The notes beneath the pieces were generated by a model. The model worked only from the letters and a program-made list of their open reading frames with translations. It was not told the DNA's origin and made no database searches. Of a DNA stretch of 26,763 nucleotides, positions 8,967 through 17,787 are shown in pieces. This stretch comes from Oleidesulfovibrio sp964593925 (GTDB lineage Bacteria; Desulfobacterota; Desulfovibrionia; Desulfovibrionales; Desulfovibrionaceae), in NCBI GenBank assembly GCA_964593925.1, contig CAZQKM010000033.1, positions 1-26,763 of the forward strand, written 5' to 3'. Position numbers and translations under genes: made by a program. Within the stretch, counting starts at the first letter, position 1. Every line of letters begins with the position of its first letter.

Positions 8967-10031
8967 ATGCAGATATATCTTGTAGGCGGTGCTGTCCGCG
9001 ATATGCTGCTAGGTAGGCATCCCAGAGAATACGACTATGTTTTTTCCGGCTCACTGGATGACTTTTTGGCGCGCTACACACATGCCCGCAAGGCAGGCAC
9101 TCAGTTTCACGTTGCCATTTGTGACGGAGTCGAATTTGCCCCCATGCGCGGCAACTCCATACATGAAGACCTTGCAGCACGTGACTTTACCATCAACGCC
9201 ATGGCCATAGATGATACGGGTAGATTCTTTAGCCATCCGCAGGCACTTAAAGATCTTGCAGCCTCCAGAATTGCTCTGGCAGCACCTGACGCCCTCGCAG
9301 GAGATCCGGCCCGTATTTTTAGAGCCGCACGCCTGACAGCTACCCACCCCAAGCTGCACATTACCCCAGAGCTGCAAACTGCCATGCATGTAACAGCCAG
9401 ATCAGGCGCACTTTTGCACCTTGCACCCGAACGGCTGTGTAACGAAATATACAAACTGCTACAGGCCGCAAAGCCAGGTAACTTTTTGCGTGCGCTGCAT
9501 GCAGCCCAGTGCCTGGAATACTGCCTGCCAGAATTTTTCAGCCCATGCTTCTGTGCCCATGACAACGCAAACATACATCAAACATCTGATATCATGGATA
9601 AATCTACTGGAGACCCCATGCTTGTCTGGATGGCACTGTGCCACAACCTTGGTGCCGGAGTACAAAAAAATACGCAGACCACGCGCCATAGCGCTCGGGA
9701 GCAGGCGGCTCGCGGGCTTTCTGCCAGGATAAAAGCCTCAAACAGCCATACCCGGGCGGCAGCAATGGCTGTCCGGTGCTGCGAGGGAGTCCGCTACCCC
9801 ACACTCCTGCCAAGCGACAAAATCTCTTTGTTGACACCTCTGCACACGGCCGACCTCTTACCTCGCTTCTTTCGGCTTGTGGCCTTGGTATCCGGCCATG
9901 ATTTTACTTTGCAGGCCAAAGATGATCTGCAGCGTATCCTGCAGGTTACCCTGAAGCCAGAAGAACGCGACCGCGGGGCACTGTCAGGCAGATTACTGCA
10001 TGAAAAACGATGTGACGCGTTACGCCGGTAG
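8967..10031 (+). CDS. cca: CCA tRNA nucleotidyltransferase / poly(A) polymerase family protein
   Basis: This class II nucleotidyltransferase of 354 residues probably adds or repairs the 3' CCA of tRNAs in the cytoplasm. The head domain shows YLVGGAVRDMLLG (4-16), AARDFTINAMAID (70-82) and GDPARIFRAARL (112-123), the standard palm, neck and arginine elements. The metal site reads REYDYV (20-25), so the first of the two usual Asp residues is Glu21 while Asp23 is kept. It is shorter than E. coli Cca (412), and I see no clear HD phosphohydrolase motif in the C-terminal half. The ATG at 8967 has an in-frame TAG four codons upstream and only a poor ribosome binding site. It is transcribed away from birA. 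The alternative call is a poly(A) polymerase; the two cannot be separated by eye. Confidence 0.85.
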   Translation: MQIYLVGGAVRDMLLGRHPREYDYVFSGSLDDFLARYTHARKAGTQFHVAICDGVEFAPMRGNSIHEDLAARDFTINAMAIDDTGRFFSHPQALKDLAASRIALAAPDALAGDPARIFRAARLTATHPKLHITPELQTAMHVTARSGALLHLAPERLCNEIYKLLQAAKPGNFLRALHAAQCLEYCLPEFFSPCFCAHDNANIHQTSDIMDKSTGDPMLVWMALCHNLGAGVQKNTQTTRHSAREQAARGLSARIKASNSHTRAAAMAVRCCEGVRYPTLLPSDKISLLTPLHTADLLPRFFRLVALVSGHDFTLQAKDDLQRILQVTLKPEERDRGALSGRLLHEKRCDALRR

Positions 10032-10314
10032 CCAATTTTCTGCAACGCACTTCAAAAGCGCATCCAAAACCCTCAAGATACCTGTGGCATGCAGTAAGGC
10101 CAGGGGAATGTGCTGTGAAAAATATTTTTCTCGTCTTTGCTCCGCTTTTTCCATCATTTTCGCTTCTGCTGTCCACCCTTGAAGGCAGGCCTTGCATCTT
10201 GACCCCGCCCCTTGTTTAGTGCAGACAAAATTATTGTGCCCATGCACTGCAAAGCCTTGCGCCCGCCTTTGGCGGATACGATATTTTCAACTGTGTCAAA
10301 TGGGAGAAAACGGC

Positions 10315-11616
10315 ATGATTTATGATGTAGAACGCGAAACCCTTCCGCGGGAGGAGCTTGAAATCCTCCAATGCAAACGCCTGAAAAACCTTTGCGAACG
10401 CGTATACGCCAATGTGGAACATTACAGACGCAAATTTGACGAAGCAGGAATCACCCCTGCCGATATCACCTGCCTAGCCGACATAGTGCACCTGCCTTTT
10501 ACCGAAAAACAGGACCTGCGCAACAACTATCCATATGGCCTCTTTGCTGCCCCCAAAGAAACCATTGTGCGCCTGCATGCCTCCAGCGGAACCACAGGTA
10601 AAGCCACGGTTGTGGGCTACACCACTCGAGACCTGAACAACTGGGCCGAACTCATGGCCCGCAGCTTCATGGCTGGCGGCCTTTCTCGCACCGATCTGAT
10701 CCACAATGCATACGGATACGGACTGTTTACAGGCGGTCTGGGAGCCCACTATGGCGCAGAAAAACTTGGTGCCACGGTTATCCCTGTTTCCGGGGGCAAC
10801 ACCAAACGTCAGGTCACGCTGTTACGCGATCTTGGTGCCACAGTAATCTGCTGTACTCCTTCCTATAGTTTGTATCTTTGCGAAGCTGCCGCAGAAGTAG
10901 GCATAGACATTCGCAGTCTGCCACTACAAACAGGCATTTTCGGCGCAGAGCCCTGGACAGACGAGATGCGTAGCGACATCGAACAAAAAATGGGTATCTC
11001 CGCAGTGAACATTTATGGTCTGTCCGAAGTAATGGGCCCAGGCGTCTCCATGGAATGTGCAGAGGCTAAAAACGGCATGCATATATGGGAAGATCATTTT
11101 CTGGCAGAAATTATCGACCCCATAACTGGCGAACAGCTTCCTGCCGGTGAACAGGGTGAACTGGTGCTTACCACACTCACAAAAGAAGGCATTCCGCTTA
11201 TCCGGTACAGAACGCGTGATATCAGTAGCCTGGACTATACTCCCTGCTGCTGCGGCAGAACACATGTCCGCATGCAACGGATAATGGGTAGGAGCGACGA
11301 TATGCTCATCATTCGTGGTGTTAATGTCTTTCCCTCACAAGTCGAAGCCATATTGCTGGAAACAGAGGGCGCTTCTCCCCACTACCAGATTGTGGTCAAA
11401 AAGCAGGGTAATCTTGATGTCATGGAAGTGCAGGTGGAAGTGTCTGAAACCCTGTTCTCCGATGAAATCAAAAACCTGCAACGACTCGAAGGGCGCCTCC
11501 AAAAAACCATTAAGGAATTTTTGGGTGTCACTGCAAAGGTCCGCCTTGTGGACCCACGAACGATAGAGCGCTCAGAAGGCAAAGCCAAACGGGTTATTGA
11601 TCTGCGCAATGCATGA
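10315..11616 (+). CDS. Phenylacetate-CoA ligase family (PaaK-like) AMP-forming acyl-CoA ligase
   Basis: This 433-residue adenylate-forming enzyme would activate an aryl or acyl carboxylate to its CoA thioester with ATP in the cytoplasm. The phosphate-binding loop is SSGTTGKATVVGYT (90-103). FGAEPWTDEMR and IYGLSEVMGPG form the adenine and A5 region, and LIRYRTRDIS precedes the hinge. The C-terminal lid contains SEGKAKRVIDLR. The length fits PaaK. The start at 10315 is chosen because GGGAG lies 8 bases upstream; the frame is open 41 codons further but that part has no PaaK similarity. The next gene is a tandem-ACT protein. In anaerobes this pair is often associated with indolepyruvate:ferredoxin oxidoreductase and aromatic amino acid breakdown; no such oxidoreductase lies in this window, so the substrate is uncertain. 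Confidence 0.88.
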   Translation: MIYDVERETLPREELEILQCKRLKNLCERVYANVEHYRRKFDEAGITPADITCLADIVHLPFTEKQDLRNNYPYGLFAAPKETIVRLHASSGTTGKATVVGYTTRDLNNWAELMARSFMAGGLSRTDLIHNAYGYGLFTGGLGAHYGAEKLGATVIPVSGGNTKRQVTLLRDLGATVICCTPSYSLYLCEAAAEVGIDIRSLPLQTGIFGAEPWTDEMRSDIEQKMGISAVNIYGLSEVMGPGVSMECAEAKNGMHIWEDHFLAEIIDPITGEQLPAGEQGELVLTTLTKEGIPLIRYRTRDISSLDYTPCCCGRTHVRMQRIMGRSDDMLIIRGVNVFPSQVEAILLETEGASPHYQIVVKKQGNLDVMEVQVEVSETLFSDEIKNLQRLEGRLQKTIKEFLGVTAKVRLVDPRTIERSEGKAKRVIDLRNA

Positions 11617-11732
11617 CCCATTGCCCCCGCACAACACACCTGTAGCGTAATGCCCCCACAAGGCACAGTGCGGAACAGGCTAAAAGTGTGCCCGGGCTTG
11701 TCATGTTTGCACAGGAATGATATTTAAAAAGG

Positions 11733-11776
11733 TATAATCAATGGAGTGGCAGCTTGCCTGCCCCATACACTATAAT
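11733..11776 (+). promoter_or_regulatory. Two -10-like elements upstream of the ACT-domain gene
   Basis: Exact TATAAT hexamers occur at 11733-11738 and 11771-11776 in the 178-base gap before the ACT gene. The best -35 partner for the first (TTGCAC, 11707-11712) has a 20-base spacer, and the second has no good partner. They suggest that the ACT gene can be transcribed apart from the PaaK-like gene, but the evidence is weak. Confidence 0.3.
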
Positions 11777-11794
11777 AAACGGGACTGATCAGCC

Positions 11795-12226
11795 ATGAAA
11801 GTCGAACAGATTTCTGTTTTTCTCGAAAATAAGGCAGGCCGCCTGGTCGAAGTCACCAGCGCTCTTGCCAATGCGGGTATCAACCTGCGAGCGTTGTCGC
11901 TGGCAGACACCTCAGACTTCGGTATTCTGCGTCTCATCGTGGCTGACCACGAAAAAACAAAACAGGTACTAAAAGAAAAAGGCTTCACAGTAGGATGTAC
12001 CACAGTGCTTGCGGTGGAAGTACCGGACTCGCCCGGCGGTTTGGACAGTATTTTGCGCACACTTGCTGATAGTAGCATCAATGTAGAATATATGTACGCA
12101 TATGTGCAGCCCGGTGGCAAAAATGCCGTGCTTATTTTTCGGTTTGACAAAACAGATCAGGCAATTGACGTTTTGCAACAAAAAGGGTTTACCATCCTTA
12201 CCGGAGACGCATTGTATAACGCATAG
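11795..12226 (+). CDS. Tandem ACT-domain protein
   Basis: This small cytoplasmic protein of 143 residues consists of two ACT folds, about 3-68 and 71-140. The first begins KVEQISVFLENKAGRLVEVT, a typical amino-acid-binding beta-alpha start, and has NAGINLRALSLAD. The second has VEVPDSPGGLDSILRTLADS followed by NVEYMYAYV. There is no catalytic domain, so it probably binds an amino acid and acts as a regulator or sensor. Its position after the PaaK-like gene suggests a link to aromatic or branched-chain amino acid metabolism; that is inference from context. A strong terminator follows at 12292-12359. Confidence 0.88.
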   Translation: MKVEQISVFLENKAGRLVEVTSALANAGINLRALSLADTSDFGILRLIVADHEKTKQVLKEKGFTVGCTTVLAVEVPDSPGGLDSILRTLADSSINVEYMYAYVQPGGKNAVLIFRFDKTDQAIDVLQQKGFTILTGDALYNA

Positions 12227-12291
12227 AGCTATGCCACTCCTAAAGGAGCAGTCTGGCTTGCCATCGCAGTTGCGGTCTGTTTTTCCGGGAT

Positions 12292-12359
12292 AAAAGTACC
12301 CATGGGGGTTCATATCCCCCCCGCAATGCAGTCTTCTGCTCAGATATGGGGTACTTTTT
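12292..12359 (+). terminator. Structured rho-independent terminator after the ACT gene
   Basis: AAAAGTACCC (12292-12301) pairs with GGGTACTTTT (12349-12358) and is followed by another T and a pyrimidine tract. Inside the long loop a second hairpin is possible between GGGGG (about 12304-12308) and the C-run near 12316-12322. The position between the ACT gene and the M20 peptidase fits transcript termination; the A-run on the left arm makes it potentially bidirectional. Confidence 0.65.
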
Positions 12360-12419
12360 CTTCTCCTTGCAAAGCAAAAACTTTTTGCGGTTGCCAGCTG
12401 GATATACTGGGAGCATGTT

Positions 12420-13652
12420 ATGTTTGAGTTGCTTTTTTCTCACCTTGACGGGCAACGGGACACCGTTATCACACTACAACGCGAACTGACTGCCATACCC
12501 GCCCTTGGTCCACAATCCGGTGGCACCGGCGAAGAGGCCAAAGCAGAATATATCCTTGGCAAACTGCGCGCTTTCGGCGTGCAACATATCCGTATGGTCA
12601 ATGCTCCTGACACTCGCGTTCCCTGTGGCCACCGCCCCAACATTCTTGCCCTTATTCCAGGGCATGACACTTCAAAAACCTTTTGGATTATTGCACATAT
12701 AGATGTGGTACCGCCCGGAGACCCGAGCTTGTGGCATACAGACCCCTACACCCTGCATGTGGACGACGACACTATTATAGGACGTGGTGTGGAGGATAAT
12801 CAACAAGCCATTGTGTCCTGCCTACTCATGGCGCATGCGTTACAGACACACGAAATTATCCCTGCAATCAACGTAGGCTTTCTTTTTGTTGCTGACGAAG
12901 AAACCGGCAATGATTTTGGTCTGGAGTACATACTTAAAACCCAGCCTGACACTTTTGGTCCCGACGATCTTATACTTGTACCTGACTGGGGGGGACCCGA
13001 CTCCACCGTGCTGGAAGTCGCTGAAAAAAGTGTTCTCTGGTTACGTGTCAGTGTCACAGGTCGGCAGTGCCACGCTTCTGTCCCGCATAAAGGCATAAAC
13101 TCACTAACAGCGGCCGCTGCCATGATCCTTGAGGTGCAGCACCTGCATAAACACTTTGCCGCCACTGACCCTCTCTTTGTACCGCCTATATCCACTTTTG
13201 CTCCTACCAAAAAAGAAGCCAACGTGCCCAATATCAATACCGTACCCGGTAGTGACGTATTTTATATTGACTGTCGAGTGTTACCCGAATATGACCTGCG
13301 CGATGTGCTCGGCACGGTACATGACATAGCGCATAAAGTAGAAAAAGAATACGGAGTCGACATCAGCATTGATCCTCTGCATCAGGTGCAAGCCGCACCC
13401 CCTACCCGGGTTGATGCCCCAGTTGTTCATACTCTGCAACGTGCCATACGCCACGTTTACAACGTCGAAGCCGAGCCAGTGGGTATCGGGGGTGGTACTG
13501 TGGCTGCTCCTCTCAGACAACTCGGTCTCGCAGTGGCGGCTTGGAGCACCATCGTTTCCAATGCTCATACCCCCAATGAACGCTCTTCCATTGCTTCAAC
13601 AATCAACGATGCCAAAGTAATGCTCCATATGGCACTGAAGCCTGGTGCGTAA
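12420..13652 (+). CDS. M20-family metallopeptidase (ArgE/DapE/carboxypeptidase-type)
   Basis: This 410-residue two-zinc amidohydrolase contains WIIAHIDVVPPGD (His93 and Asp95), GRGVEDN (bridging Asp126), ADEET (catalytic and metal Glu160/161) and a late NAHTPNERSS with the last metal His. A dimerisation insert lies between about 190 and 310 (SVTGRQCHASVPHKG onward). Members hydrolyse N-acyl amino acids or dipeptides; the exact substrate cannot be read from sequence. dapF and dapA lie elsewhere in the window, but nothing ties this gene to the DapE step specifically. The ATG at 12420 follows GGGAG by 6 bases. mnmG starts 24 bases after its stop, so the two are probably cotranscribed. Confidence 0.87.
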   Translation: MFELLFSHLDGQRDTVITLQRELTAIPALGPQSGGTGEEAKAEYILGKLRAFGVQHIRMVNAPDTRVPCGHRPNILALIPGHDTSKTFWIIAHIDVVPPGDPSLWHTDPYTLHVDDDTIIGRGVEDNQQAIVSCLLMAHALQTHEIIPAINVGFLFVADEETGNDFGLEYILKTQPDTFGPDDLILVPDWGGPDSTVLEVAEKSVLWLRVSVTGRQCHASVPHKGINSLTAAAAMILEVQHLHKHFAATDPLFVPPISTFAPTKKEANVPNINTVPGSDVFYIDCRVLPEYDLRDVLGTVHDIAHKVEKEYGVDISIDPLHQVQAAPPTRVDAPVVHTLQRAIRHVYNVEAEPVGIGGGTVAAPLRQLGLAVAAWSTIVSNAHTPNERSSIASTINDAKVMLHMALKPGA

Positions 13653-13676
13653 CCACGGTTTGACATATCTTCTGCA

Positions 13677-15572
13677 ATGAGTACCTCACCCCTGAAACCC
13701 CCGTTTCCTGACCTGTTTGATCTAATCATTGCCGGAGCGGGACATGCTGGTTGCGAAGCAGCCATGGCAGCTGCCCGCCTAGGCCTGCGTACTTTACTCC
13801 TGACTATCAATATAGATAGAATCGGCCACCTGTCATGCAACCCTGCCATTGGGGGGCTTGCCAAGGGGCATATGGTTAAAGAAATTGATGCGCTCGGCGG
13901 TATGATGGGATTATGGGCAGATGAGGCAGGTATCCAATTTCGGCTTCTAAATACCAGCAAAGGGCCAGCCGTACATTCCACACGGGCACAAGTTGACCGT
14001 GACGCATACATGAAGGCCGTACAGCGGGATATTTTTAAACAAGAGGCCTTGTGGGTCTGGCAGGATACTGTTGAACGCATACTGGTAGAGCAAGGACACG
14101 TAGCAGGGGTATATACTCAATTCGGCCAGTCATTCCGTTCTCGTGCAGTATGCATCACAGCCGGTACATTTATGCGAGGGCTCATCCATGTGGGCCTTGA
14201 CCATTTTGCAGGCGGCCGCCTTGGCGACCCCCCGGTAGAAGGGCTGTCGCGTAATCTAACGGACTTGGGCATCCATCTTGGCCGCTTGAAAACCGGTACC
14301 CCAGCCCGCCTGCTCCGCTCCAGTATAGACTTTGACAACATGGTGGAGCAACGCGGTGACGATACGCCTCGCCTGTTCAGCTTTCGTTCCACAGGCACAC
14401 ATATGCCCCAGCTTCCCTGCCACCTAACCTGGACCAACCAACAGACACATGACATCATCCGGAGTGCTTTTGAGCGTTCCCCTTTGTTTACAGGTGTCAT
14501 TGCCGGCACAGGTGCTCGCTACTGTCCCTCCATCGAAGACAAGGTAGCACGCTTTCCTGACAAGGAACGGCATCAAATTTTCATCGAGCCTGAGGGAGCC
14601 TACAGTCCAGAGGTATACCCGAGCGGTATTTCAAGTAGCTTGCCTCTGGACGTCCAGAAAGCCATGATCGCCACCATACCGGGCCTTGAAAACGCACAAA
14701 TTGTACGTCCGGGGTATGCCATTGAGTACGACTACGCCAACCCTGTACAGCTTAAGCCCACTTTAGAAACAAAAGTTCTGCCTGGTCTATGGATGGCCGG
14801 CCAGGTGAACGGTACTTCTGGATATGAAGAAGCGGCAGCACAAGGGCTGTGGGCGGCGATCAACGTTTTCTGTGACCTGCATGACATGCCAGAATTCATC
14901 TTGGGACGAAATCAGGCATATATGGCTGTATTGGTAGACGATCTGGTCACAAAGGGCACGCTTGAACCATATCGCATGTTCACTTCGCGCGCAGAACACC
15001 GACTATTGCTCCGAGAACATAACGCGGATTTGCGCCTTACCCCTCTAGGACGTAAATTGGGTTTAGTCGACGATGCACAATGGGCACAATTTTATGCCAA
15101 ACAGCAAGCCCTTGAAATATTGCTTGAAAAACTGCGCACACGACGCCTCAAACCAGATGTAAGGACGAAAGAGATTTTTACAGCCATGGGCGAATCACCC
15201 CCAAGTAATTCAGTCTCCTTTGCTGACGTGCTTCGCAGGCCAGCACTACAGTTGGCAGATCTTGCCCCTCTCGGGTTTGAAATAGATGCCATTGCACATG
15301 ATGTTTGTGAAGAAGCGCAGACAATTGTGAAATATTCTGGATACCTGAAACGACAAGAAGAGCTTGTGGCTCGTACCGCCCGCCTTGAGTCCACGGTCAT
15401 TCCCGCGGATATCGATTATACGGAGGTACATGGCCTGACCCACGAAGTTAGAGAAAAACTGAATGCCGTACAGCCTCGTACTTTGGGACAGGCCGCACGT
15501 ATTTCAGGGGTTACGCCCGCAGCACTGACATGTGTTGAAATTCATTTAAAAAAAATGGGGATAGTTAGCTGA
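13677..15572 (+). CDS. mnmG: tRNA uridine-5-carboxymethylaminomethyl modification enzyme MnmG (GidA)
   Basis: With MnmE, this FAD protein installs the carboxymethylaminomethyl group at U34 of certain tRNAs, tuning wobble decoding. At 631 residues it matches the family length. The dinucleotide-binding loop is IIAGAGHAGCEAA (about 17-29). The family signature CNPAIGGLAKGHMVKEIDAL runs from about residue 54. GRLKTGTPARL and GLWMAGQVNGTSGYEEAAAQG follow, and the C-terminal helical domain ends with TCVEIHLKK, the MnmE/tRNA-contacting part. The start is the first ATG before recognisable homology, though no strong ribosome binding site is seen. It follows the M20 peptidase by 24 bases. Confidence 0.95.
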   Translation: MSTSPLKPPFPDLFDLIIAGAGHAGCEAAMAAARLGLRTLLLTINIDRIGHLSCNPAIGGLAKGHMVKEIDALGGMMGLWADEAGIQFRLLNTSKGPAVHSTRAQVDRDAYMKAVQRDIFKQEALWVWQDTVERILVEQGHVAGVYTQFGQSFRSRAVCITAGTFMRGLIHVGLDHFAGGRLGDPPVEGLSRNLTDLGIHLGRLKTGTPARLLRSSIDFDNMVEQRGDDTPRLFSFRSTGTHMPQLPCHLTWTNQQTHDIIRSAFERSPLFTGVIAGTGARYCPSIEDKVARFPDKERHQIFIEPEGAYSPEVYPSGISSSLPLDVQKAMIATIPGLENAQIVRPGYAIEYDYANPVQLKPTLETKVLPGLWMAGQVNGTSGYEEAAAQGLWAAINVFCDLHDMPEFILGRNQAYMAVLVDDLVTKGTLEPYRMFTSRAEHRLLLREHNADLRLTPLGRKLGLVDDAQWAQFYAKQQALEILLEKLRTRRLKPDVRTKEIFTAMGESPPSNSVSFADVLRRPALQLADLAPLGFEIDAIAHDVCEEAQTIVKYSGYLKRQEELVARTARLESTVIPADIDYTEVHGLTHEVREKLNAVQPRTLGQAARISGVTPAALTCVEIHLKKMGIVS

Positions 15573-15664
15573 CTTTGCTTGCTCCGATAGGCTTTGAAAA
15601 TGCAATAGGCCCCTTGTGCAGCAAAGAGCTGCATATTCCTTCCCTATAAAAGCGGTAGTATCTC

Positions 15665-16738
15665 ATGCTAAATGCCATATCCGTTAATCTTTTCAGCACA
15701 GCAAGCCGCCCTAGTGAATACCTTTCTCTGATAGGCAAAAACCTCAGCGCCACCAATTTTTCTTCCCAAGGGGCCATACTCGCCATCTGGATACTGTGCG
15801 GCGTGGTCGTTGCCTTGTTATTCGCCATCATGGTTACATCATACCGAAAACGTAAGCTTCGTTATATGCCCGTAGGCCATGTGGCCACCCCCCAGGGCGT
15901 AAGCAAGCTCCTGCTAGCCGCCATCAAGCACCGCAGTAAGTTTGAAATGCAATTCCATACACCTGATACACGCCGTCTATCCACAATCTGTAGCGCAATT
16001 GCGATAGAAAAGGACGTCCTTGTCCTTGAGTGCTCGAGACTTGGCAAACTGTATACAGAATGGACAGACAAACCGGTCAGATGTTTTTTTAACATACTTG
16101 ATAACGAATACCTTCTCTACTACATGTTCACCAGCAAGATTCTTAGTACTCAACTCCAAAAAAATGGTGTATACGTCCTTCGTTTGCAACTACCCACAAA
16201 GCTGGACCAGCGTCAAAAAAGGGCTTTTTTCCGCATCGGTCCCCCTGAGCAATATGTGTTGGGCCTGGCACTCTGGACAAAGCCGTTTGCGTCCGATGGC
16301 ACACTTTCTCCCCATGTAAAATCTTGGGGAAAACCCGATATGCTGCATATGCCAGACAAACCGAGCGGCATTGAGATACTCAATATTTCCGCCGGAGGAA
16401 TCCGCCTGAGGATATCTCGGTCGGTCTCCAAAAAGCAGCATCTTGCATTTCGGGTTTCAGAACGCTTCATACTGCTGCTGGATTTATGGGAGCCGGAGCT
16501 TGGCAAACGAGAGAGGTATTGGTTGCTCTGCCGCGTCCAGGCCACCGCAAGCAACTTTGAAACACAGGACGTAGAATTGGGCGTCCAATTCATTGGCCTT
16601 GCCAAAAGCAAAGAAGGTCAGATTCATGAAATAGAATGGCTGCCCACCCTCGCTGATGAAGGCGTTGAAGGGATAGGCAACTGGACAATGAAGCGCCATC
16701 TGGAAATGTATCGAAAACAAGAAGCCAAAGAAGAATAA
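15665..16738 (+). CDS. Membrane-anchored PilZ-domain protein (c-di-GMP receptor)
   Basis: This 357-residue protein begins with a short segment, then one hydrophobic helix at about 37-58, followed by basic residues (YRKRKLR), so the bulk should face the cytoplasm. Residues about 85-180 resemble the N-terminal barrel found in YcgR-like proteins. The PilZ domain carries both binding motifs: RAFFR (Arg186 and Arg190, the RxxxR motif) and NISAGG (240-245, the N/DxSxxG motif). It should therefore bind c-di-GMP. A possible source of the ligand, a GGDEF protein, lies 4 kb downstream. The gap after mnmG (15573-15664) includes a small hairpin, TGCAGC/GCTGCA at 15617-15633, without a T tract. The output of the protein is unknown. 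Confidence 0.82.
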   Translation: MLNAISVNLFSTASRPSEYLSLIGKNLSATNFSSQGAILAIWILCGVVVALLFAIMVTSYRKRKLRYMPVGHVATPQGVSKLLLAAIKHRSKFEMQFHTPDTRRLSTICSAIAIEKDVLVLECSRLGKLYTEWTDKPVRCFFNILDNEYLLYYMFTSKILSTQLQKNGVYVLRLQLPTKLDQRQKRAFFRIGPPEQYVLGLALWTKPFASDGTLSPHVKSWGKPDMLHMPDKPSGIEILNISAGGIRLRISRSVSKKQHLAFRVSERFILLLDLWEPELGKRERYWLLCRVQATASNFETQDVELGVQFIGLAKSKEGQIHEIEWLPTLADEGVEGIGNWTMKRHLEMYRKQEAKEE

Positions 16739-16862
16739 TATCTGCTGTTTTATACTGCAAAGAGCTTGCGTTACAAGTCTGTTGCGCTTATTGCAAAAGT
16801 TGGTGAAGCATTGATCCGGCTGCCCGGCAAATGTAAAAACAATATAACCAGGAGTAAAAACA

Positions 16863-17681
16863 TTGGATGAAGGCTCGGACAGTAGGCTCTGGTCGCTTTT
16901 TTCCAAACTATTTTCTGCAAAAAGCGGCGATAGCGTTGAACAGGCCATTATAGAAGCCCAAGGTGACGGAGAGCTGGACTCTGAAGAAAGTACCATGCTG
17001 CTCAGTATCCTGCGGCTTGACGAAATGCAGGTGTATGAAATTATGACCCCGCGTACGGATATTGATTGTGCGGGAGATGAAGCCAGCATAGGTGACGCGG
17101 TTGAGTTGATCCTCTCTTCCGGCCACTCACGTATTCCCATTTATCATGACAACCGAGATAATATCGTGGGTGTTATTTATGCCAAAGACCTGCTAAACCA
17201 CTTGTATGACCCAGAAAAACGGTTCGCTCCTGTGGGTGCAACAATGCGCCAGCCTATCTTTGTTCCCGAAACCAAGAAGGTCAGCGAACTGTTGCAAGAA
17301 TTCCGTACACGTAAAAACCATCTGGCCATAGTACTTGACGAATATGGCGGCACGTCCGGTATTGTCACCATTGAAGATGTGTTGGAAATTATCGTAGGGG
17401 ATATTGAAGACGAGCATGACGCGCCCCGCATAGAAGATATCCGTGCGCTTGATAATGGCCAGCTTGAGGTCTCGGGGCGTACATTCCTGGAAGACCTTTC
17501 CGAACGGTTACACGAAACGCTGGCGTCGGATCAGGTGGAAACAATTGGTGGATATCTTTCCGAAATTGCAGGACATGTTCCGCAGGCAGGCGAAGAATTC
17601 CGCATTGGCAACTACCTATACCATGTGCTGGAGGCCGATGCCAAACAGATCAAGACCATTCAAGTACGCCCCCACGAATAA
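16863..17681 (+). CDS. CBS-pair / CorC-HlyC domain protein (soluble hemolysin-like)
   Basis: This 272-residue protein has the layout of E. coli CorC: a short acidic N-terminus, two CBS domains (about 55-115 and 120-180; EIMTPRTDID, HSRIPIYHD, DEYGGTSGIVTIEDVLEIIVG) and a C-terminal CorC/HlyC transporter-associated domain (about 195-270, ending DAKQIKTIQV). There is no membrane part. Members of this group are linked to Mg/Co efflux or act as adenosine-nucleotide sensors. In many proteobacteria the gene sits directly before lnt, as here. Translation starts at TTG 16863: AGGAG lies 8 bases upstream and no in-frame ATG is available near the conserved start. Confidence 0.88.
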   Translation: MDEGSDSRLWSLFSKLFSAKSGDSVEQAIIEAQGDGELDSEESTMLLSILRLDEMQVYEIMTPRTDIDCAGDEASIGDAVELILSSGHSRIPIYHDNRDNIVGVIYAKDLLNHLYDPEKRFAPVGATMRQPIFVPETKKVSELLQEFRTRKNHLAIVLDEYGGTSGIVTIEDVLEIIVGDIEDEHDAPRIEDIRALDNGQLEVSGRTFLEDLSERLHETLASDQVETIGGYLSEIAGHVPQAGEEFRIGNYLYHVLEADAKQIKTIQVRPHE

Positions 17682-17704
17682 CCCGGCGGCCTCTGGCCCA
17701 TCGC

Positions 17705-17716
17705 GGAGTATACTCC
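17705..17716. repeat. Perfect 12-base palindrome between the CorC-like gene and lnt
   Basis: GGAGTATACTCC is an exact palindrome 24 bases after the stop of the CBS protein. It could be an operator half-site pair or chance; no second copy is visible nearby. Confidence 0.3.
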
Positions 17717-17744
17717 ACGAGTGTCAAAAAGGTCGGCAGGAAAA

Positions 17745-17772
17745 GCCCGCCTAAAAATATCTTTAGGGGGGC
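17745..17772 (+). promoter_or_regulatory. Hairpin covering the G-run ahead of lnt
   Basis: GCCCGCCTAAA (17745-17755) pairs with TTTAGGGGGGC (17762-17772) around a 6-base loop with one G-G mismatch. No T tract follows, so a terminator is unlikely. The right arm holds the purine run that is the best ribosome binding site candidate before the lnt start region, so folding could lower lnt translation. This is inference from sequence only. Confidence 0.35.
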
Positions 17773-17787
17773 AAGGGCATATATGTA

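Noticed and set aside
11746..11762. Sigma-54-like site before the ACT gene
   Set aside because: Only the GG and GC dinucleotides fit the spacing; the rest of the consensus is poor and no activator gene is near.
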